Numbered from the stretch's first letter, positions 34,886-44,550 are shown. The stretch: 64,000 bases of DNA from Hymenobacter amundsenii (GCF_002204745.1 NZ_NIRR01000017.1:24574-88573), one strand, 5' to 3'. Made by a program: numbers and translations. Notes: generated from the letters alone by a model not told the origin.

Positions 34886-35053
34886 ATGAAATACCTGCCA
34901 GCCTTGCTAATTATAATCTTACTGGCAGCTAGCTGCACTATTGCCCCCCGGCGCGGGAAGGGCAGCGGCCAACTCAGCCCCGACTCCGAGCGCATGGAAC
35001 CCCTCCGCTTCCCTACTGACTCCGGGGCGGTACGCCCCGATTCGCTCCGCTAA
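34886..35053 (+). CDS. Very small lipoprotein
   Basis: A 55-codon frame starting MKYLPALLIIILLAASC, i.e. a full lipoprotein signal peptide with lipid Cys at residue 17, followed by a 38-residue polar tail (TIAPRRGKGSGQLSPDSERM ... RPDSLR). It is short, but the signal sequence is classic and codon use resembles nearby genes. Comparable tiny lipoproteins occur at 4719-4985. Function unknown; it could be an outer-membrane-tethered peptide. Confidence 0.55.
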   Translation: MKYLPALLIIILLAASCTIAPRRGKGSGQLSPDSERMEPLRFPTDSGAVRPDSLR

Positions 35054-35217
35054 TTCAAGCTAGTTTCTGCTTTTCAGACGAAATCCTGTCTCATTGCAGA
35101 AATAACTGAGGCTTCAGGTCAATAATAAGGCGAAGAGCAGTTGCTCCGCCTTACTGACCAGTGTATCCTTGCTGATGTACTTTCTCCCATAACCCAGCTA
35201 CCCAGAGAAGCACAATA

Positions 35218-35256
35218 ACAAAGAGGCCGCTCCAGGTAATTGGGGCGGCCTCTTTA
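35218..35256 (-). terminator. ftsZ / dcw cluster terminator
   Basis: Arms aaagaggccgc and gcggcctcttt with a loop of about 15 nt and T/A-rich ends lie 22 bp downstream of the ftsZ stop, closing the leftward dcw cluster. A second weak hairpin sits at 35126-35155 without a T-tract. Confidence 0.85.
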
Positions 35257-35277
35257 TTATTGGTCAGGACCAGAAAA

Positions 35278-36762
35278 CTAGTCCACGTTGTCGTGCAGAA
35301 AGCGGTTATCGCCTAGTAGCTCGTTGTCGTCGGAAAGGTTGAAGCGACTCACATTCTGTTCGGAAGATGGCACTACGTTTTCCAGTTTCACCTGCCGGCG
35401 CAGATAGGCCGGGGTTTCGAGCTGGTCCTTGAGGGTCTCGTTGGTAAGGCCATTGCTCAGGGCCTGCAGGCGCTGGCGGCGCTCTTCGGCCCGCACATCG
35501 AGTGAGGGCCGGGGCAGCGCGTGCTGAGCCGTAGTGGCCGCGCCCGACTGAGGCTGTGGCCGTTGGTGCTGGTACTGCAGCTGCGGCTCCGGTGCGGGCG
35601 TCGAAGGAGCAGCCACCGGGGCCGAATCGTGCTGCGGAGGCGACGTCTCCAGGTCCAGCTTCACCACCTCGGGCTCGGCCGGCGCGGGGCTACCGAACGT
35701 GGGCACGAATGAGGTGGGCTCGGCTGCTTCGGCCGGCTCGCGGGCCGGGGCAGCGTTGCTGTCGTCGCGGGGTATTACTTCGGTGATGTTGTGGGCGTCG
35801 CGGGCAAAACCGGTGGCAATTACCGTCACCCGGATGCTCTGGCCCAGGGTTGGGTCGATGCCATGGCCGAAAATAACCTCTGCGTTCTGGCCAGCCTTCT
35901 CCTGGATATACTCCGTGATTTCGGTCAGCTCATCCATCTCCAGTTCGGCCTGGTCGCCCGACATGATGCTGAGCAGGATGCGCTGGGCGCCGTGGATGTC
36001 GGTGTTGTTGAGCAGCGGCGAAGCCAGAGCTTCCTCGGCGGCCCGGGCGGCACGGTTCTCACCTTCGGTTACGGAGCTGCCCATTACGGCCGCACCCGAG
36101 TCCTTCATCACCGTTTTCACGTCCTCAAAGTCCACGTTCACATCGGCCGTTACCGTAATGATTTCGGCAATGGACTTAGCGGCTGTGCTCAGCACGGTAT
36201 CGGCCTTGGCGAAGGCCGAGCGAATGGGCAGGTTGCCGTAAATCTCGCGGAGCTTATCGTTAAGGATTACCAGCACCGTGTCGCAGTTGTCGCTGAGCTC
36301 CTTGATGCCCTGTTCAGCCTGCAAGCGCTTCTTCTTGCCCTCGAACATGAACGGTGCCGTAACGATACCCACCGTGAGGATACCCAGTTCCTTGGCGACT
36401 TTGGCAATTACCGGGGCGGCCCCAGTGCCGGTGCCGCCACCCATACCCGCCGTAATAAACACCATGCGGGTGCCGTTGCTTAGCAGCTCGCGGATTTGCT
36501 CGCGGCTTTCCACGGCGGCCTGCTTGCCCCGCTCGGGGTTGGCCCCTGCGCCCAGCCCCTCGGTCAGGTCGGCCCCGATTTGCAGGCGGTTGGGCACGCT
36601 CGATGAAGCCAGCGCCTGTTTATCGGTGTTGCAGATGACGAATTCCACGTCCTTGATGCCCTGACTGAACATGTGGTTCACGGCATTGGAGCCGCCTCCC
36701 CCCACCCCAATCACCTTGATGATGGACGTTGATTGCGACGGAATGTCAAATTTATAATTCAT
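35278..36762 (-). CDS. ftsZ: Cell division protein FtsZ
   Basis: A 494-residue tubulin homologue. GTP binding: IKVIGVGGGGSNAVNHM and the signature GGGTGTGAAPVIAKVAKE (T4 loop). The catalytic T7 loop is NVDFEDVKTVM. After about residue 320 comes a long Pro/Ala/Gln-rich linker (PAPEPQLQYQHQRPQPQ) and a C-terminal stretch PAYLRRQVKLENV ahead of an acidic tail (SDDNELLGDN), longer than the tail in E. coli but usual in Bacteroidota. It polymerises into the division ring with FtsA, encoded just upstream. Confidence 0.98.
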   Translation of the reverse strand: MNYKFDIPSQSTSIIKVIGVGGGGSNAVNHMFSQGIKDVEFVICNTDKQALASSSVPNRLQIGADLTEGLGAGANPERGKQAAVESREQIRELLSNGTRMVFITAGMGGGTGTGAAPVIAKVAKELGILTVGIVTAPFMFEGKKKRLQAEQGIKELSDNCDTVLVILNDKLREIYGNLPIRSAFAKADTVLSTAAKSIAEIITVTADVNVDFEDVKTVMKDSGAAVMGSSVTEGENRAARAAEEALASPLLNNTDIHGAQRILLSIMSGDQAELEMDELTEITEYIQEKAGQNAEVIFGHGIDPTLGQSIRVTVIATGFARDAHNITEVIPRDDSNAAPAREPAEAAEPTSFVPTFGSPAPAEPEVVKLDLETSPPQHDSAPVAAPSTPAPEPQLQYQHQRPQPQSGAATTAQHALPRPSLDVRAEERRQRLQALSNGLTNETLKDQLETPAYLRRQVKLENVVPSSEQNVSRFNLSDDNELLGDNRFLHDNVD

Positions 36763-36780
36763 GCTTGAGGGTCAGTTGGA

Positions 36781-36875
36781 ATTAAGAATTAAGAGTTGAG
36801 CATTAAAAATTGTCTCGGCAATTCGATAAAACTGAAGGGCAATTTTTAATGCTCGATTCTCACTTCCTAATTGAC
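36781..36875. repeat. Simple-repeat inverted spacer between ftsA and ftsZ
   Basis: Arms share the perfect 15-mer gagcattaaaaattg (36798-36812, complement 36840-36854). The outer parts are ttaag/cttaa-type tandems that pair less well. It fills almost the whole 114-bp gap within the operon. Confidence 0.6.
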
Positions 36876-36876
36876 T

Positions 36877-38265
36877 TTAGTATTGCTTATCGTCGAAGTC
36901 ATCAATCAGCAACCCTTTGGTGCGGCTGAGGATCTTCTGGAAGAAGTCACCGGCGCCCGATGACTTCTTGGCGGGCTGCTCGGCAGCCGGCTGGGCCGGC
37001 GTCTGGATATTCTGCGGGGCGGCCGCCGGAGCGACTGTAGCGCGCGTATCGGGTGCAGCCCGGTAATGGTTCTGCTCGGGCTCGTCGTAGCCACGCTGGG
37101 CTACGCGGTCATCGATAGAGCGGTAGCCGGCCAGCACCAAGCCCACCGTAGTGGCGTACATGGGCGACTTTACCGCTTCAATCTTACTCTTGCCCAAATG
37201 CTCGTTGGGGTAACCAATGCGCGTATCGAGGCCGGTAACGTACTCGGTAAGCTGCACCAGATTCTGGAGCTGCGAGCCGCCGCCGGTCATCACGATGCCG
37301 GCCGCCAGCTTATCCTGGAAGCCCAGACGTTGGATTTCGGCGTACACCAGCTCCACGATTTCCTCCATCCGGGCCTCAATGATGTAGGCCAGGTTTTTCA
37401 GGCTGATTTCCTTGGGAGCCCGGTCGCGCAGGCCGGGGATGCTTACAATTTCGTACTCCGAGGCTTCTTCGGCAATGGCTTTGCCGAACTTCACCTTGAG
37501 CTGCTCGGCCTGGTTCTGCATGACGAGGCAGCCCTGCTTGATGTCGGAGGTGATGATGTTGCCACCGAAAGGCAGCACTGCCGCGTGGCGAATGATGCCG
37601 TCCTTGAACACGGCCAGATCGGTCGTGCCGCCCCCGATGTCGATCAGGGCCACGCCGGCTTCCTTCTCTTCGTCGCTGAGCACCGACATGCTCGATGCCA
37701 GCGGCTCCAGAATCAGGTTATCGATTTCCAGGCCCGCCTTCGTAACGCACTTGTAGATGTTGTTGATGGCCGTACTCTGGGCCGTGATGATGTGGAAGTT
37801 GCCCTCCAGGCGCACGCCCGACATGCCCACGGGGTCCAGAATACCCTCTTCGTAATCTACCTTGTAGTCCTGGGGCATCACATGGATGATCTGGGAGCCG
37901 GGGGGCGTTACGAGGCGGTACATGTCGCTGGTGAGGCGCTCCACATCGGCCTGCGTGATTTCGGTTTCGGCTGAAGCGCGGGTGATGCTGCCATTGTGCT
38001 GCAGGCTCTTGATGTGCTGGCCCGCAATGCCCACGTTCACCACACCAATGTTGATGCCCGACTGCTCCTCGGCCTGCTTAATAGCCTTCTTGATGGCGTC
38101 CACCGTTTTGTCGATGTTCGACACAATACCGCGCACGACTCCTTCCGACACGGCCTTGCCCAACCCCAGAATTTCGAGCTTGCCGAATTCATTTTTACGG
38201 CCCACCAGGGCACAAATTTTGGTGGTACCGATATCGAGGCCGACTACAATCTTATCGTGTTGCAT
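36877..38265 (-). CDS. ftsA: Cell division protein FtsA
   Basis: A 462-residue actin-like ATPase. MQHDKIVVGLDIGTTKICALVG is the phosphate-1 loop, GVALIDIGGGTTDLAVF the phosphate-2 loop, and AAGIVMTGGGSQLQNL the adenosine motif. The 1C subdomain lies between. A Gln/Pro/Ala linker (about 395-440) and the C-terminal amphipathic helix FFQKILSRTKGLLIDDF would tether FtsZ to the inner membrane. It lies between ftsQ and ftsZ as expected. Confidence 0.97.
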   Translation of the reverse strand: MQHDKIVVGLDIGTTKICALVGRKNEFGKLEILGLGKAVSEGVVRGIVSNIDKTVDAIKKAIKQAEEQSGINIGVVNVGIAGQHIKSLQHNGSITRASAETEITQADVERLTSDMYRLVTPPGSQIIHVMPQDYKVDYEEGILDPVGMSGVRLEGNFHIITAQSTAINNIYKCVTKAGLEIDNLILEPLASSMSVLSDEEKEAGVALIDIGGGTTDLAVFKDGIIRHAAVLPFGGNIITSDIKQGCLVMQNQAEQLKVKFGKAIAEEASEYEIVSIPGLRDRAPKEISLKNLAYIIEARMEEIVELVYAEIQRLGFQDKLAAGIVMTGGGSQLQNLVQLTEYVTGLDTRIGYPNEHLGKSKIEAVKSPMYATTVGLVLAGYRSIDDRVAQRGYDEPEQNHYRAAPDTRATVAPAAAPQNIQTPAQPAAEQPAKKSSGAGDFFQKILSRTKGLLIDDFDDKQY

Positions 38266-38348
38266 GGGGAGGGAGAGCAGAGAGTTGCAGGTAAATGCAG
38301 GAGAAGAGTGCCTAATGCGCTTTAAGGTAGCGTTTTAGGCGGATAATT

Positions 38349-39107
38349 TTATTCGCAGATGATTTGATCCTTGAACTCGACGTTGACCCTATGGTAGGTG
38401 TCCCAGCCGAGAACAGGCGGAATTTGCCGGTAAAATACCATCAGTTTCGCGAATTTTTCTGAAATATTATCGGGAAAGCCAAATTCTACCCGCTGGTCGC
38501 CCACCTGCTGGGTGAACGAAATTTTACCACTGGGGGCCACAAACACTTCCGCGACCTGGGCCCGCCAGAACGGCTTTTCGTCCAGGTAACGTAAAAAGTC
38601 GAGGTAGCGTGTGCCAACACTGTCCTGAAAGAACCGGGCCGAAAGTGGTACGCCCCCCGGCCGGGAAATGGGCACCACCCGGGCCGTGAACAGGGGCGAG
38701 AGTGGCAGCTGGCGGCCGTCGGCGTCGAGGTAGCTGTCTTGGCGCGAGTCGGCGTGCACGAGGCGGGCGATAGGCCGGCTCTGGCGCACATCGGCGTGTA
38801 GGTTGCCGGCCAGGTCGCGGTATACTTGGGCCTCTTTTACGAAGCTATGGGCCTTCAGGCGGGCCTCCAGGGCCTTGAGGTCTACCTCATCGGGGTTGCT
38901 GCCTTCGAGCCGGTCGCGGCCCTCTCGGGTGAGCAGGCTTGTAACCTCGCGCTGGCCGATGAAGAAGTTATTGAACTCGTTGCTGATGGAAACGATGACG
39001 CCCCCCACATGCCGGTTCGCCTGCCGCACGGCCGCGAAAGCCCCCAACCCTACCAGCAACAGCAGGCAGATGGTAGCAAACAGCAGGTTGTTGGCTTTAC
39101 GCTTCAT
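38349..39107 (-). CDS. ftsQ: Cell division protein FtsQ/DivIB
   Basis: A 252-residue single-pass protein: cytoplasmic MKRKANN, transmembrane LLFATICLLLLVGLGAFAA, and a POTRA-like region (GQREVTSLLTREGRDRLEG, LKAHSFVKEAQVYRDLAGN) followed by the FtsQ beta domain (VVPISRPGGVPLSARF, AEVFVAPSGKISFTQQVG). It bridges early and late division proteins in the periplasm. Gap to murC is 106 bp, to ftsA 83 bp. Confidence 0.9.
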   Translation of the reverse strand: MKRKANNLLFATICLLLLVGLGAFAAVRQANRHVGGVIVSISNEFNNFFIGQREVTSLLTREGRDRLEGSNPDEVDLKALEARLKAHSFVKEAQVYRDLAGNLHADVRQSRPIARLVHADSRQDSYLDADGRQLPLSPLFTARVVPISRPGGVPLSARFFQDSVGTRYLDFLRYLDEKPFWRAQVAEVFVAPSGKISFTQQVGDQRVEFGFPDNISEKFAKLMVFYRQIPPVLGWDTYHRVNVEFKDQIICE

Positions 39108-39213
39108 GGAGGTTTGGGGGGAAATGAAGGTCTTGTATGCTGGGTTGGCGTACGTCCTGGAAAAGAGAGTGTCGGAGGTACCAGCCGGCAGTTAGACGCT
39201 TACAAGATAGCGT

Positions 39214-40674
39214 TTATTCTTGCCAGCGGAGGTTCAAAATATTCCTTAATTGAGGTACTAACTGGTCGATGTCGCCGGCCCCCACTGTGGCTAGTACGTC
39301 AAAATTGGGATTGGTTTCGGCGTTTTGCAAAATTTCGGCCTTGGTTTGCAGACTTTTTTCCGGAGCCGTGATTTGGGACAATATCAACTCTGCCGTTACG
39401 CCCGGTAGCGGTTGTTCGCGGGCCGGGTAGATATCGAGTAGCACTACCTCGTCGGCAAGGCTCAGACTCTCAGCAAATCCGGCCGCAAAATCGCGGGTGC
39501 GGCTGTAGAGGTGCGGCTGGAAAACGACCCGTATTTTCCGCCCCGGGTATAAGGCCCGCAACGATTTGAGGAAGGCCTCGATTTCGCGGGGATGGTGGGC
39601 ATAATCGTCCACGTATACTTTGGGCGCGGCGGGTGTGCCGGCCGTCACGATGAATTCGAAGCGGCGTTTCACACCCCGGTAGGCGGCCACGGCGGTTCGC
39701 AGCTGTTCGTCGGAGAGGCCGTGCAACCGGGCCACGCAGGCAGCGGCCAGCATATTTTCCACGTTGTGGAAGCCCGGTACAGCCAGTTCCAGCCCGGTTA
39801 TGGTACCGCTGGGCCCGTGCATATCGAATCGGAACAGATGACCCTCGGCGGTAATGTTGGCGGCGTACAGTTCAGGGCCCTGCTCCGGGCTCAGGCCGTA
39901 GCGTAGCACCCGCACCCCGGCCGGGGCGGCGGCGGCCACACTGGCATCGGCCGTGTGGTTAATTATGAGCGTACCGCCCGGCTGAATCTGGCCCACAAAC
40001 TGCCGAAACGACTCCAGTAGTGTTTCCGCGTCACCATAAATATCGAGGTGGTCGGCGTCGGTGCTCGTCACGATGGCGATGGTCGGGAACAGCGTCAGGA
40101 AGCTCCGGTCGTACTCATCGGCCTCGACTACTACGGGAATTTGGTTGGTGGTTGTTGGCCCGTTCTCACTGCTCGTCTTTGATTCTTCCTTTTTACCTTC
40201 TTCCGAAGGCAGGAGCAGGTTCGAGCCCAGGTTCACGCTGATGCCGCCTAGGAAAGCGGCGCAGGGCACGCCGGCATGATGGAGCAGATGGGCTACCATG
40301 CTGCTGGTGGTGGTTTTGCCGTGGGTGCCGGCCACCGCGATGGTGGGGCGCCCTTGGGTAAGCAAGCCCAGTACTTGGCTGCGCTTGCGGATGTCGTAGC
40401 CCTGCTCCCGCAGCCAGGCCCATTCGCGGTGGTCTTTCGGAATGGCGGGCGTAAGCACGACCAGCGTATCGGCCGGGTTCTCGCGCACGGCCAGCGGTAT
40501 GCTCGTCACCGCGTCGTCGTAGTGAATCACAATGCCCTCTTCCGTCAGGGCTTCAGTAAGGGGAGTTTTCGTTTTATCGTATCCGCTCACCACATGCCCG
40601 TTGGCCCGGAACCAGCGCGCCAGCGCCGACATGCCAATGCCACCGATACCGAGAAAGAAGACGTTGGTTTGCAT
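39214..40674 (-). CDS. murC: UDP-N-acetylmuramate--L-alanine ligase
   Basis: A 486-residue Mur ligase: MQTNVFFLGIGGIGMSALARW, ATP loop AVAGTHGKTTTSSMVAHL, STDADHLDIYG and YAHHPREIEAFL. It adds L-Ala to UDP-MurNAc in the cytoplasm. An oddity is a Lys/Glu/Ser-rich insert of about 20 residues (EEGKKEESKTSSENGP then TTTN) in the central domain between LLPS and IPVVVEADEYDRSF; it is likely a surface loop. Flanked by ftsQ and murG. Confidence 0.97.
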   Translation of the reverse strand: MQTNVFFLGIGGIGMSALARWFRANGHVVSGYDKTKTPLTEALTEEGIVIHYDDAVTSIPLAVRENPADTLVVLTPAIPKDHREWAWLREQGYDIRKRSQVLGLLTQGRPTIAVAGTHGKTTTSSMVAHLLHHAGVPCAAFLGGISVNLGSNLLLPSEEGKKEESKTSSENGPTTTNQIPVVVEADEYDRSFLTLFPTIAIVTSTDADHLDIYGDAETLLESFRQFVGQIQPGGTLIINHTADASVAAAAPAGVRVLRYGLSPEQGPELYAANITAEGHLFRFDMHGPSGTITGLELAVPGFHNVENMLAAACVARLHGLSDEQLRTAVAAYRGVKRRFEFIVTAGTPAAPKVYVDDYAHHPREIEAFLKSLRALYPGRKIRVVFQPHLYSRTRDFAAGFAESLSLADEVVLLDIYPAREQPLPGVTAELILSQITAPEKSLQTKAEILQNAETNPNFDVLATVGAGDIDQLVPQLRNILNLRWQE

Positions 40675-40725
40675 CTGTTAGGGTCTTGAGGGCTTGGATG
40701 ATGTTCGAGCGGAGAAGGCCACCAG

Positions 40726-41817
40726 TTACTTATTCGGAATCAGTTTCAGCAGCTCGCCTACGATGGTAGCCGTAGCTTGGGGGCGGGCCAGCGCCCGGAT
40801 GTTGGCCGAAAGCTGCTGCTGTTGCGCCGGGTCCTGGAGCAGGGCCAGCGCCTGATCGTAGAGTGTGGCGCCGGCCTCTGCGTCGCGAACGAGCAGAGCG
40901 GCGTGTTTGGTAGTGAGGGCCAGAGCATTCTTGGTCTGGTGGTCTTCGGCCACGTTAGGCGAGGGCACCAGGATGCTCGGCTTACCTGTCAGGCATAACT
41001 CCGACACCGACAACGCCCCGGCCCGACTCACGACCACGTCGGCGGCGGCGTAGGCCAGATCCATGCGGCGGATGAATTCGAGAGCCTGCAAGTTATCGGC
41101 CGCGAACGGGGTAGCCTGCTGCTGGGCTTCGGGGAAGTACAACTTGCCGGTTTGCCAGAGCAACTGCACACCGGCCGCCTGCAAACGCGGCAACGCGGCG
41201 GCCGTGGCTTGGTTGAGCGTGCGCGCTCCCAGGCTACCCCCAATCACGAGTAGCACCGGCCGGTCGGCGTCAAGGCCGAAAAACGACAGGGCTTCGGCGC
41301 GCTGGCCGTCGGCAATTTCGGTGCGGACTGGGTTGCCGGTGAGCACCAGCCGGTCGGCGGGAAAGAACTTGGCCATGCCGTCGTAGGCCACGCAGATGCG
41401 CTGCACGCGCCGGGCCAGGAGCTTGTTCACGAGGCCGGCGTAGGAGTTTTGCTCCTGAATAAGCGCCGGAATACCGCGCGAGGTAGCTGCCAGCAGCACT
41501 GGGGCCGAGGCGTAGCCCCCCACGCCCACTACGGCATCGGGCCGGAATTTCTCGATGATTTTGCCTGCCTTGCGAACAGCGCGCATCACCTTAATCGGGA
41601 ACAGCAGGTTTTTCGGCGTGAAGCTGCGCTGCAAGCCGGCAATATCGAGGCCGATAATTTCGTAACCAGCCTCGGGCACGCGGGTCATTTCCATGCGGCC
41701 GTTGGCCCCCACGAACAGAATTTCGGCCTCGGGATACCGTCGGCGGACTTCGTTGGCAATAGCCACCGCCGGAAATATATGCCCTCCGGTGCCGCCGCCG
41801 CTGATGATAAGTTTCAT
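40726..41817 (-). CDS. murG: UDP-GlcNAc:lipid I GlcNAc transferase MurG
   Basis: A 363-residue GT-B glycosyltransferase: MKLIISGGGTGGHIFPAVAI with the GGTGGH loop, GVGGYASAPVLLAA and the donor site VSRAGALSVSELCLTGKPSILVPSPN. It makes lipid II at the inner face of the membrane. The start is the ATG next to a simple-repeat spacer shared with ftsW. Confidence 0.97.
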   Translation of the reverse strand: MKLIISGGGTGGHIFPAVAIANEVRRRYPEAEILFVGANGRMEMTRVPEAGYEIIGLDIAGLQRSFTPKNLLFPIKVMRAVRKAGKIIEKFRPDAVVGVGGYASAPVLLAATSRGIPALIQEQNSYAGLVNKLLARRVQRICVAYDGMAKFFPADRLVLTGNPVRTEIADGQRAEALSFFGLDADRPVLLVIGGSLGARTLNQATAAALPRLQAAGVQLLWQTGKLYFPEAQQQATPFAADNLQALEFIRRMDLAYAAADVVVSRAGALSVSELCLTGKPSILVPSPNVAEDHQTKNALALTTKHAALLVRDAEAGATLYDQALALLQDPAQQQQLSANIRALARPQATATIVGELLKLIPNK

Positions 41818-41919
41818 TTGGTTGGTTTTTGGTTTTTGGTTGGTGGTTCTTGGCTCGTTGTTCTTCCGGCGTCACTAAAAAACGTTCAGCTAAAACCAAC
41901 CAAAAACTAAAAACCAGAA
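41818..41919. repeat. Simple-repeat inverted spacer between ftsW and murG
   Basis: The left arm (41818-41844) is built of ggtttttggtt units; the right arm (41893-41919) is an imperfect inverse built of aaccaaccaaaaact units. It occupies the whole intergenic gap. Confidence 0.6.
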
Positions 41920-41920
41920 A

Positions 41921-43099
41921 TCAGGCGTATTGCGATACGCGCGGGATGCGGGGCGTGTCGGCGGGTTCGCCGGCCATCGGGCGGATTTCCCGCTCGCCCC
42001 GGCTCACGGCCAGGATAATGCCGATGCTGATGCCGGTAAAAATGAGCGAAGTGCCGCCCATGCTCAGCAGCGGCAACGGCAGGCCGGTAATGGGACCCAG
42101 ACCCACGGCCACGCCCATATTCACCATAGCTTGTAATACTAGACTGAACGTGAGGCCCGCCGAGAGCAGCCCCCCGAAGGCCCCGTAACTGTTCATCACC
42201 GTTTTTAGCCCTCGATAGAGAAAGGCCAAATAGAGAAACAGCACGATTACGCCCCCGAACATGCCGTATTCTTCAATAATAATGGCGTAGATGAAGTCGG
42301 AGTACGGGTGGGGCATGATGTTGCGCTCGGTGCTTTTGCCGGGCCCCTTACCAAACACGCCGCCCGTGGCCTCGGCGATGTAGGCGTGCTCCAGCTGAAA
42401 CGGCACCGGCTTGCTCTTATCAGTGAAGCTCTCGATACGCGACTTTACCGTTTGCAGGCGTTGTCCGGATGCCAGACCCACGCCGCCCACCACCACGCCA
42501 ATAGCCACCATTACGGCCATTTGCTTGAGCGGCACCCGCCCGATAAACATCAACAGCAGGCAGGTGGCAAACAGCAGCAGGGCCGTGGAAGCATTAGACA
42601 GGATAATGAGCCCGCAAATAACGCCCACCCAGATCATCACGGGCAACAACGTGGTCTTGAAGTCGCCTACGTTTTGCTGGCGGCGGCTGAGCATGGAGGC
42701 CAGGTGCGAAATCAGGGCAAGCTTGGCCAGGTCGGAGGGCTGGAAGGTTTGGTTGATGACGGGAATAGTCATCCAACGCGAGGCCCCGTTGATGTCGCCG
42801 CCCATCACGAAGGTGAAGATGAGCAGCGGCACGGACGCCAGCAGCGCGTAAAGCGACAGGCGCGAGTAGTGGCGGTAGTCGACGCGGTGGGCCAGCCACA
42901 TGCACAGCAAGCCCAGCACAATCAGGCCGGTGTGCTTCATGAGGAAGTACTCGGTATTGCCACCCCGGCTCTTGTAGGCCAGCGTACCCGTGGCCGAGTA
43001 CACCACGGCAATCGAAATCAGCGAAAACAGCACCACAATGCCCCATAGGATGGGGTCACCCTTGAGGTTTTTGCGGAGCCAGTTGGTTACCATTTCCAT
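41921..43099 (-). CDS. ftsW: SEDS peptidoglycan polymerase FtsW
   Basis: A 392-residue SEDS protein with about ten membrane helices: MEMVTNWLRKNLKGDPILWG, then GASRWMTIPVINQTFQPSDLAKLAL (the family's motif with the catalytic Asp region downstream), LEHAYIAEATGGVFGKGPGKS and PHPYSDFIYAIIIEEYGMFGG. It polymerises glycan strands at the septum with FtsI. Placement between murD and murG supports FtsW over RodA. Confidence 0.95.
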   Translation of the reverse strand: MEMVTNWLRKNLKGDPILWGIVVLFSLISIAVVYSATGTLAYKSRGGNTEYFLMKHTGLIVLGLLCMWLAHRVDYRHYSRLSLYALLASVPLLIFTFVMGGDINGASRWMTIPVINQTFQPSDLAKLALISHLASMLSRRQQNVGDFKTTLLPVMIWVGVICGLIILSNASTALLLFATCLLLMFIGRVPLKQMAVMVAIGVVVGGVGLASGQRLQTVKSRIESFTDKSKPVPFQLEHAYIAEATGGVFGKGPGKSTERNIMPHPYSDFIYAIIIEEYGMFGGVIVLFLYLAFLYRGLKTVMNSYGAFGGLLSAGLTFSLVLQAMVNMGVAVGLGPITGLPLPLLSMGGTSLIFTGISIGIILAVSRGEREIRPMAGEPADTPRIPRVSQYA

Positions 43100-43185
43100 A
43101 AATCACTGATTTTCGCTGATTGAATTGATTAAGCTGATTTTTTCTCGTTCGCTCGGGACTAAACGGAGTTGTTCTTTGCCAACAA

Positions 43186-44544
43186 CTAAATCAGCGCGGA
43201 TACGGCGGCCACAAATTGCCGGCCGCGGTCCTCGTAGTTCTGGAATAGGTCGAAGCTGGCGCAAGCGGGCGAGAGCAGCACTACGTCGCCGGGGGCGGCG
43301 AGGGCGGCGGCTCGTTGCACGGCGGCATCCATGCTTCGAGCTTCTTCGAGGTGAGGAACCAGGTTGCCGAAGCTGGCTTTGAGCTTTTCGTTGTCGAGGC
43401 CCAGACAAATTAGCGCTTTTACGCGGCTTTGGGCCAACGGCATTAGGCTGGTGTAGTCGTTTCCCTTGTCGGTGCCGCCCGCAATCCAGACGATGGGGGC
43501 CGTAATGCCGTCGAGGGCGTACCAGGCGGCCTCCACGTTGGTAGCCTTGCTGTCGTTGATGAAGCGGATGCCGTTGCTTTCGCCCACCAGTTGCAGGCGG
43601 TGGTCGGCGTTCTGGAACGTGGCCAGGCCAGCCTCAATCTGGGCAGTTTCGAGGCCGGCAATGCGGGCACAGAGTACAGCCGCCAGCGTGTTCTGGCGGT
43701 TGTGCTGCCCGATGAGTGGCGAAGCGGCGGTGCTGACCTGCTCGGTTTCGCCGGGCGTGCCGGGCTGCAGGTCTACCTGCACGGTGGTTTCGTCGAGGTA
43801 GTAGCCGGCCAGCTGCACCCCGGGGCGCTGGTGCAGGCTGAAGGGCAGCTGGCGCATGGGCCGCAGCGCGGCCAGGAAGTGGCGCTGAATCGTCTCGTCG
43901 TCGGCGTTGTAGATGAAGAAGTCGCTGCTGTCCTGGCGCTGGGTGATGCGCAGTTTGGACTGGGCGTACTTTTCGAGCGAGTAGTCGTAGCGGTCGAGGT
44001 GGTCGGGGGTGATGTTGAGCAGCACCGAAATCCAGGGCTGAAAATCGTAGGTATCGTCGAGCTGAAAAGAGCTCAATTCCACCACGTAGTAGTCATGCTC
44101 ATCGGCAATAACCTGCTCGGCCAGCGAGTAACCCACGTTGCCGGCCAGCCCTACTTTCAGGCCGGCTTCCTTCAGCAGATGGTAAATGAGCAGCGTGGTA
44201 GTGGTTTTGCCGTTGGTGCCCGTGATGCCAATGCACCGGGCTTTCGTGTAGCGCCCGGCCAGCTCAATTTCAGAAATAATGGGTGTGCCTTTCTTTCTGA
44301 GTTCCTGAATAACGGGCGCTTTCTCCGGGATGCCGGGGCTTTTCACCACCTCATCGGCCGTCAGGATTTCCGCCAGCGTGTGCTGGTTTTCCTCGAATCG
44401 GATATTGGCGTTGCGCAGTTTTTCTTGGTAACGGGGCTGAATCGGGCTCTTATCGGACACGAACACGGTGTGGCCTTTGGCCTGGGCCAGCAGCGCTGCC
44501 CCTACCCCACTCTCGCCAGCTCCTAGAATGATGATTTTAGACAT
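43186..44544 (-). CDS. murD: UDP-MurNAc-L-alanine--D-glutamate ligase
   Basis: A 452-residue Mur ligase: MSKIIILGAGESGVGAALLA, ATP loop GITGTNGKTTTTLLIYHLL, LLNITPDHLDRYDYS, IGQHNRQNTLAAVLCA and FINDSKATNVEAAWYAL with GGTDKGNDY. It adds D-Glu. It follows mraY after a 119-bp spacer with an inverted repeat. Confidence 0.97.
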   Translation of the reverse strand: MSKIIILGAGESGVGAALLAQAKGHTVFVSDKSPIQPRYQEKLRNANIRFEENQHTLAEILTADEVVKSPGIPEKAPVIQELRKKGTPIISEIELAGRYTKARCIGITGTNGKTTTTLLIYHLLKEAGLKVGLAGNVGYSLAEQVIADEHDYYVVELSSFQLDDTYDFQPWISVLLNITPDHLDRYDYSLEKYAQSKLRITQRQDSSDFFIYNADDETIQRHFLAALRPMRQLPFSLHQRPGVQLAGYYLDETTVQVDLQPGTPGETEQVSTAASPLIGQHNRQNTLAAVLCARIAGLETAQIEAGLATFQNADHRLQLVGESNGIRFINDSKATNVEAAWYALDGITAPIVWIAGGTDKGNDYTSLMPLAQSRVKALICLGLDNEKLKASFGNLVPHLEEARSMDAAVQRAAALAAPGDVVLLSPACASFDLFQNYEDRGRQFVAAVSALI

Positions 44545-44550
44545 GAGATG

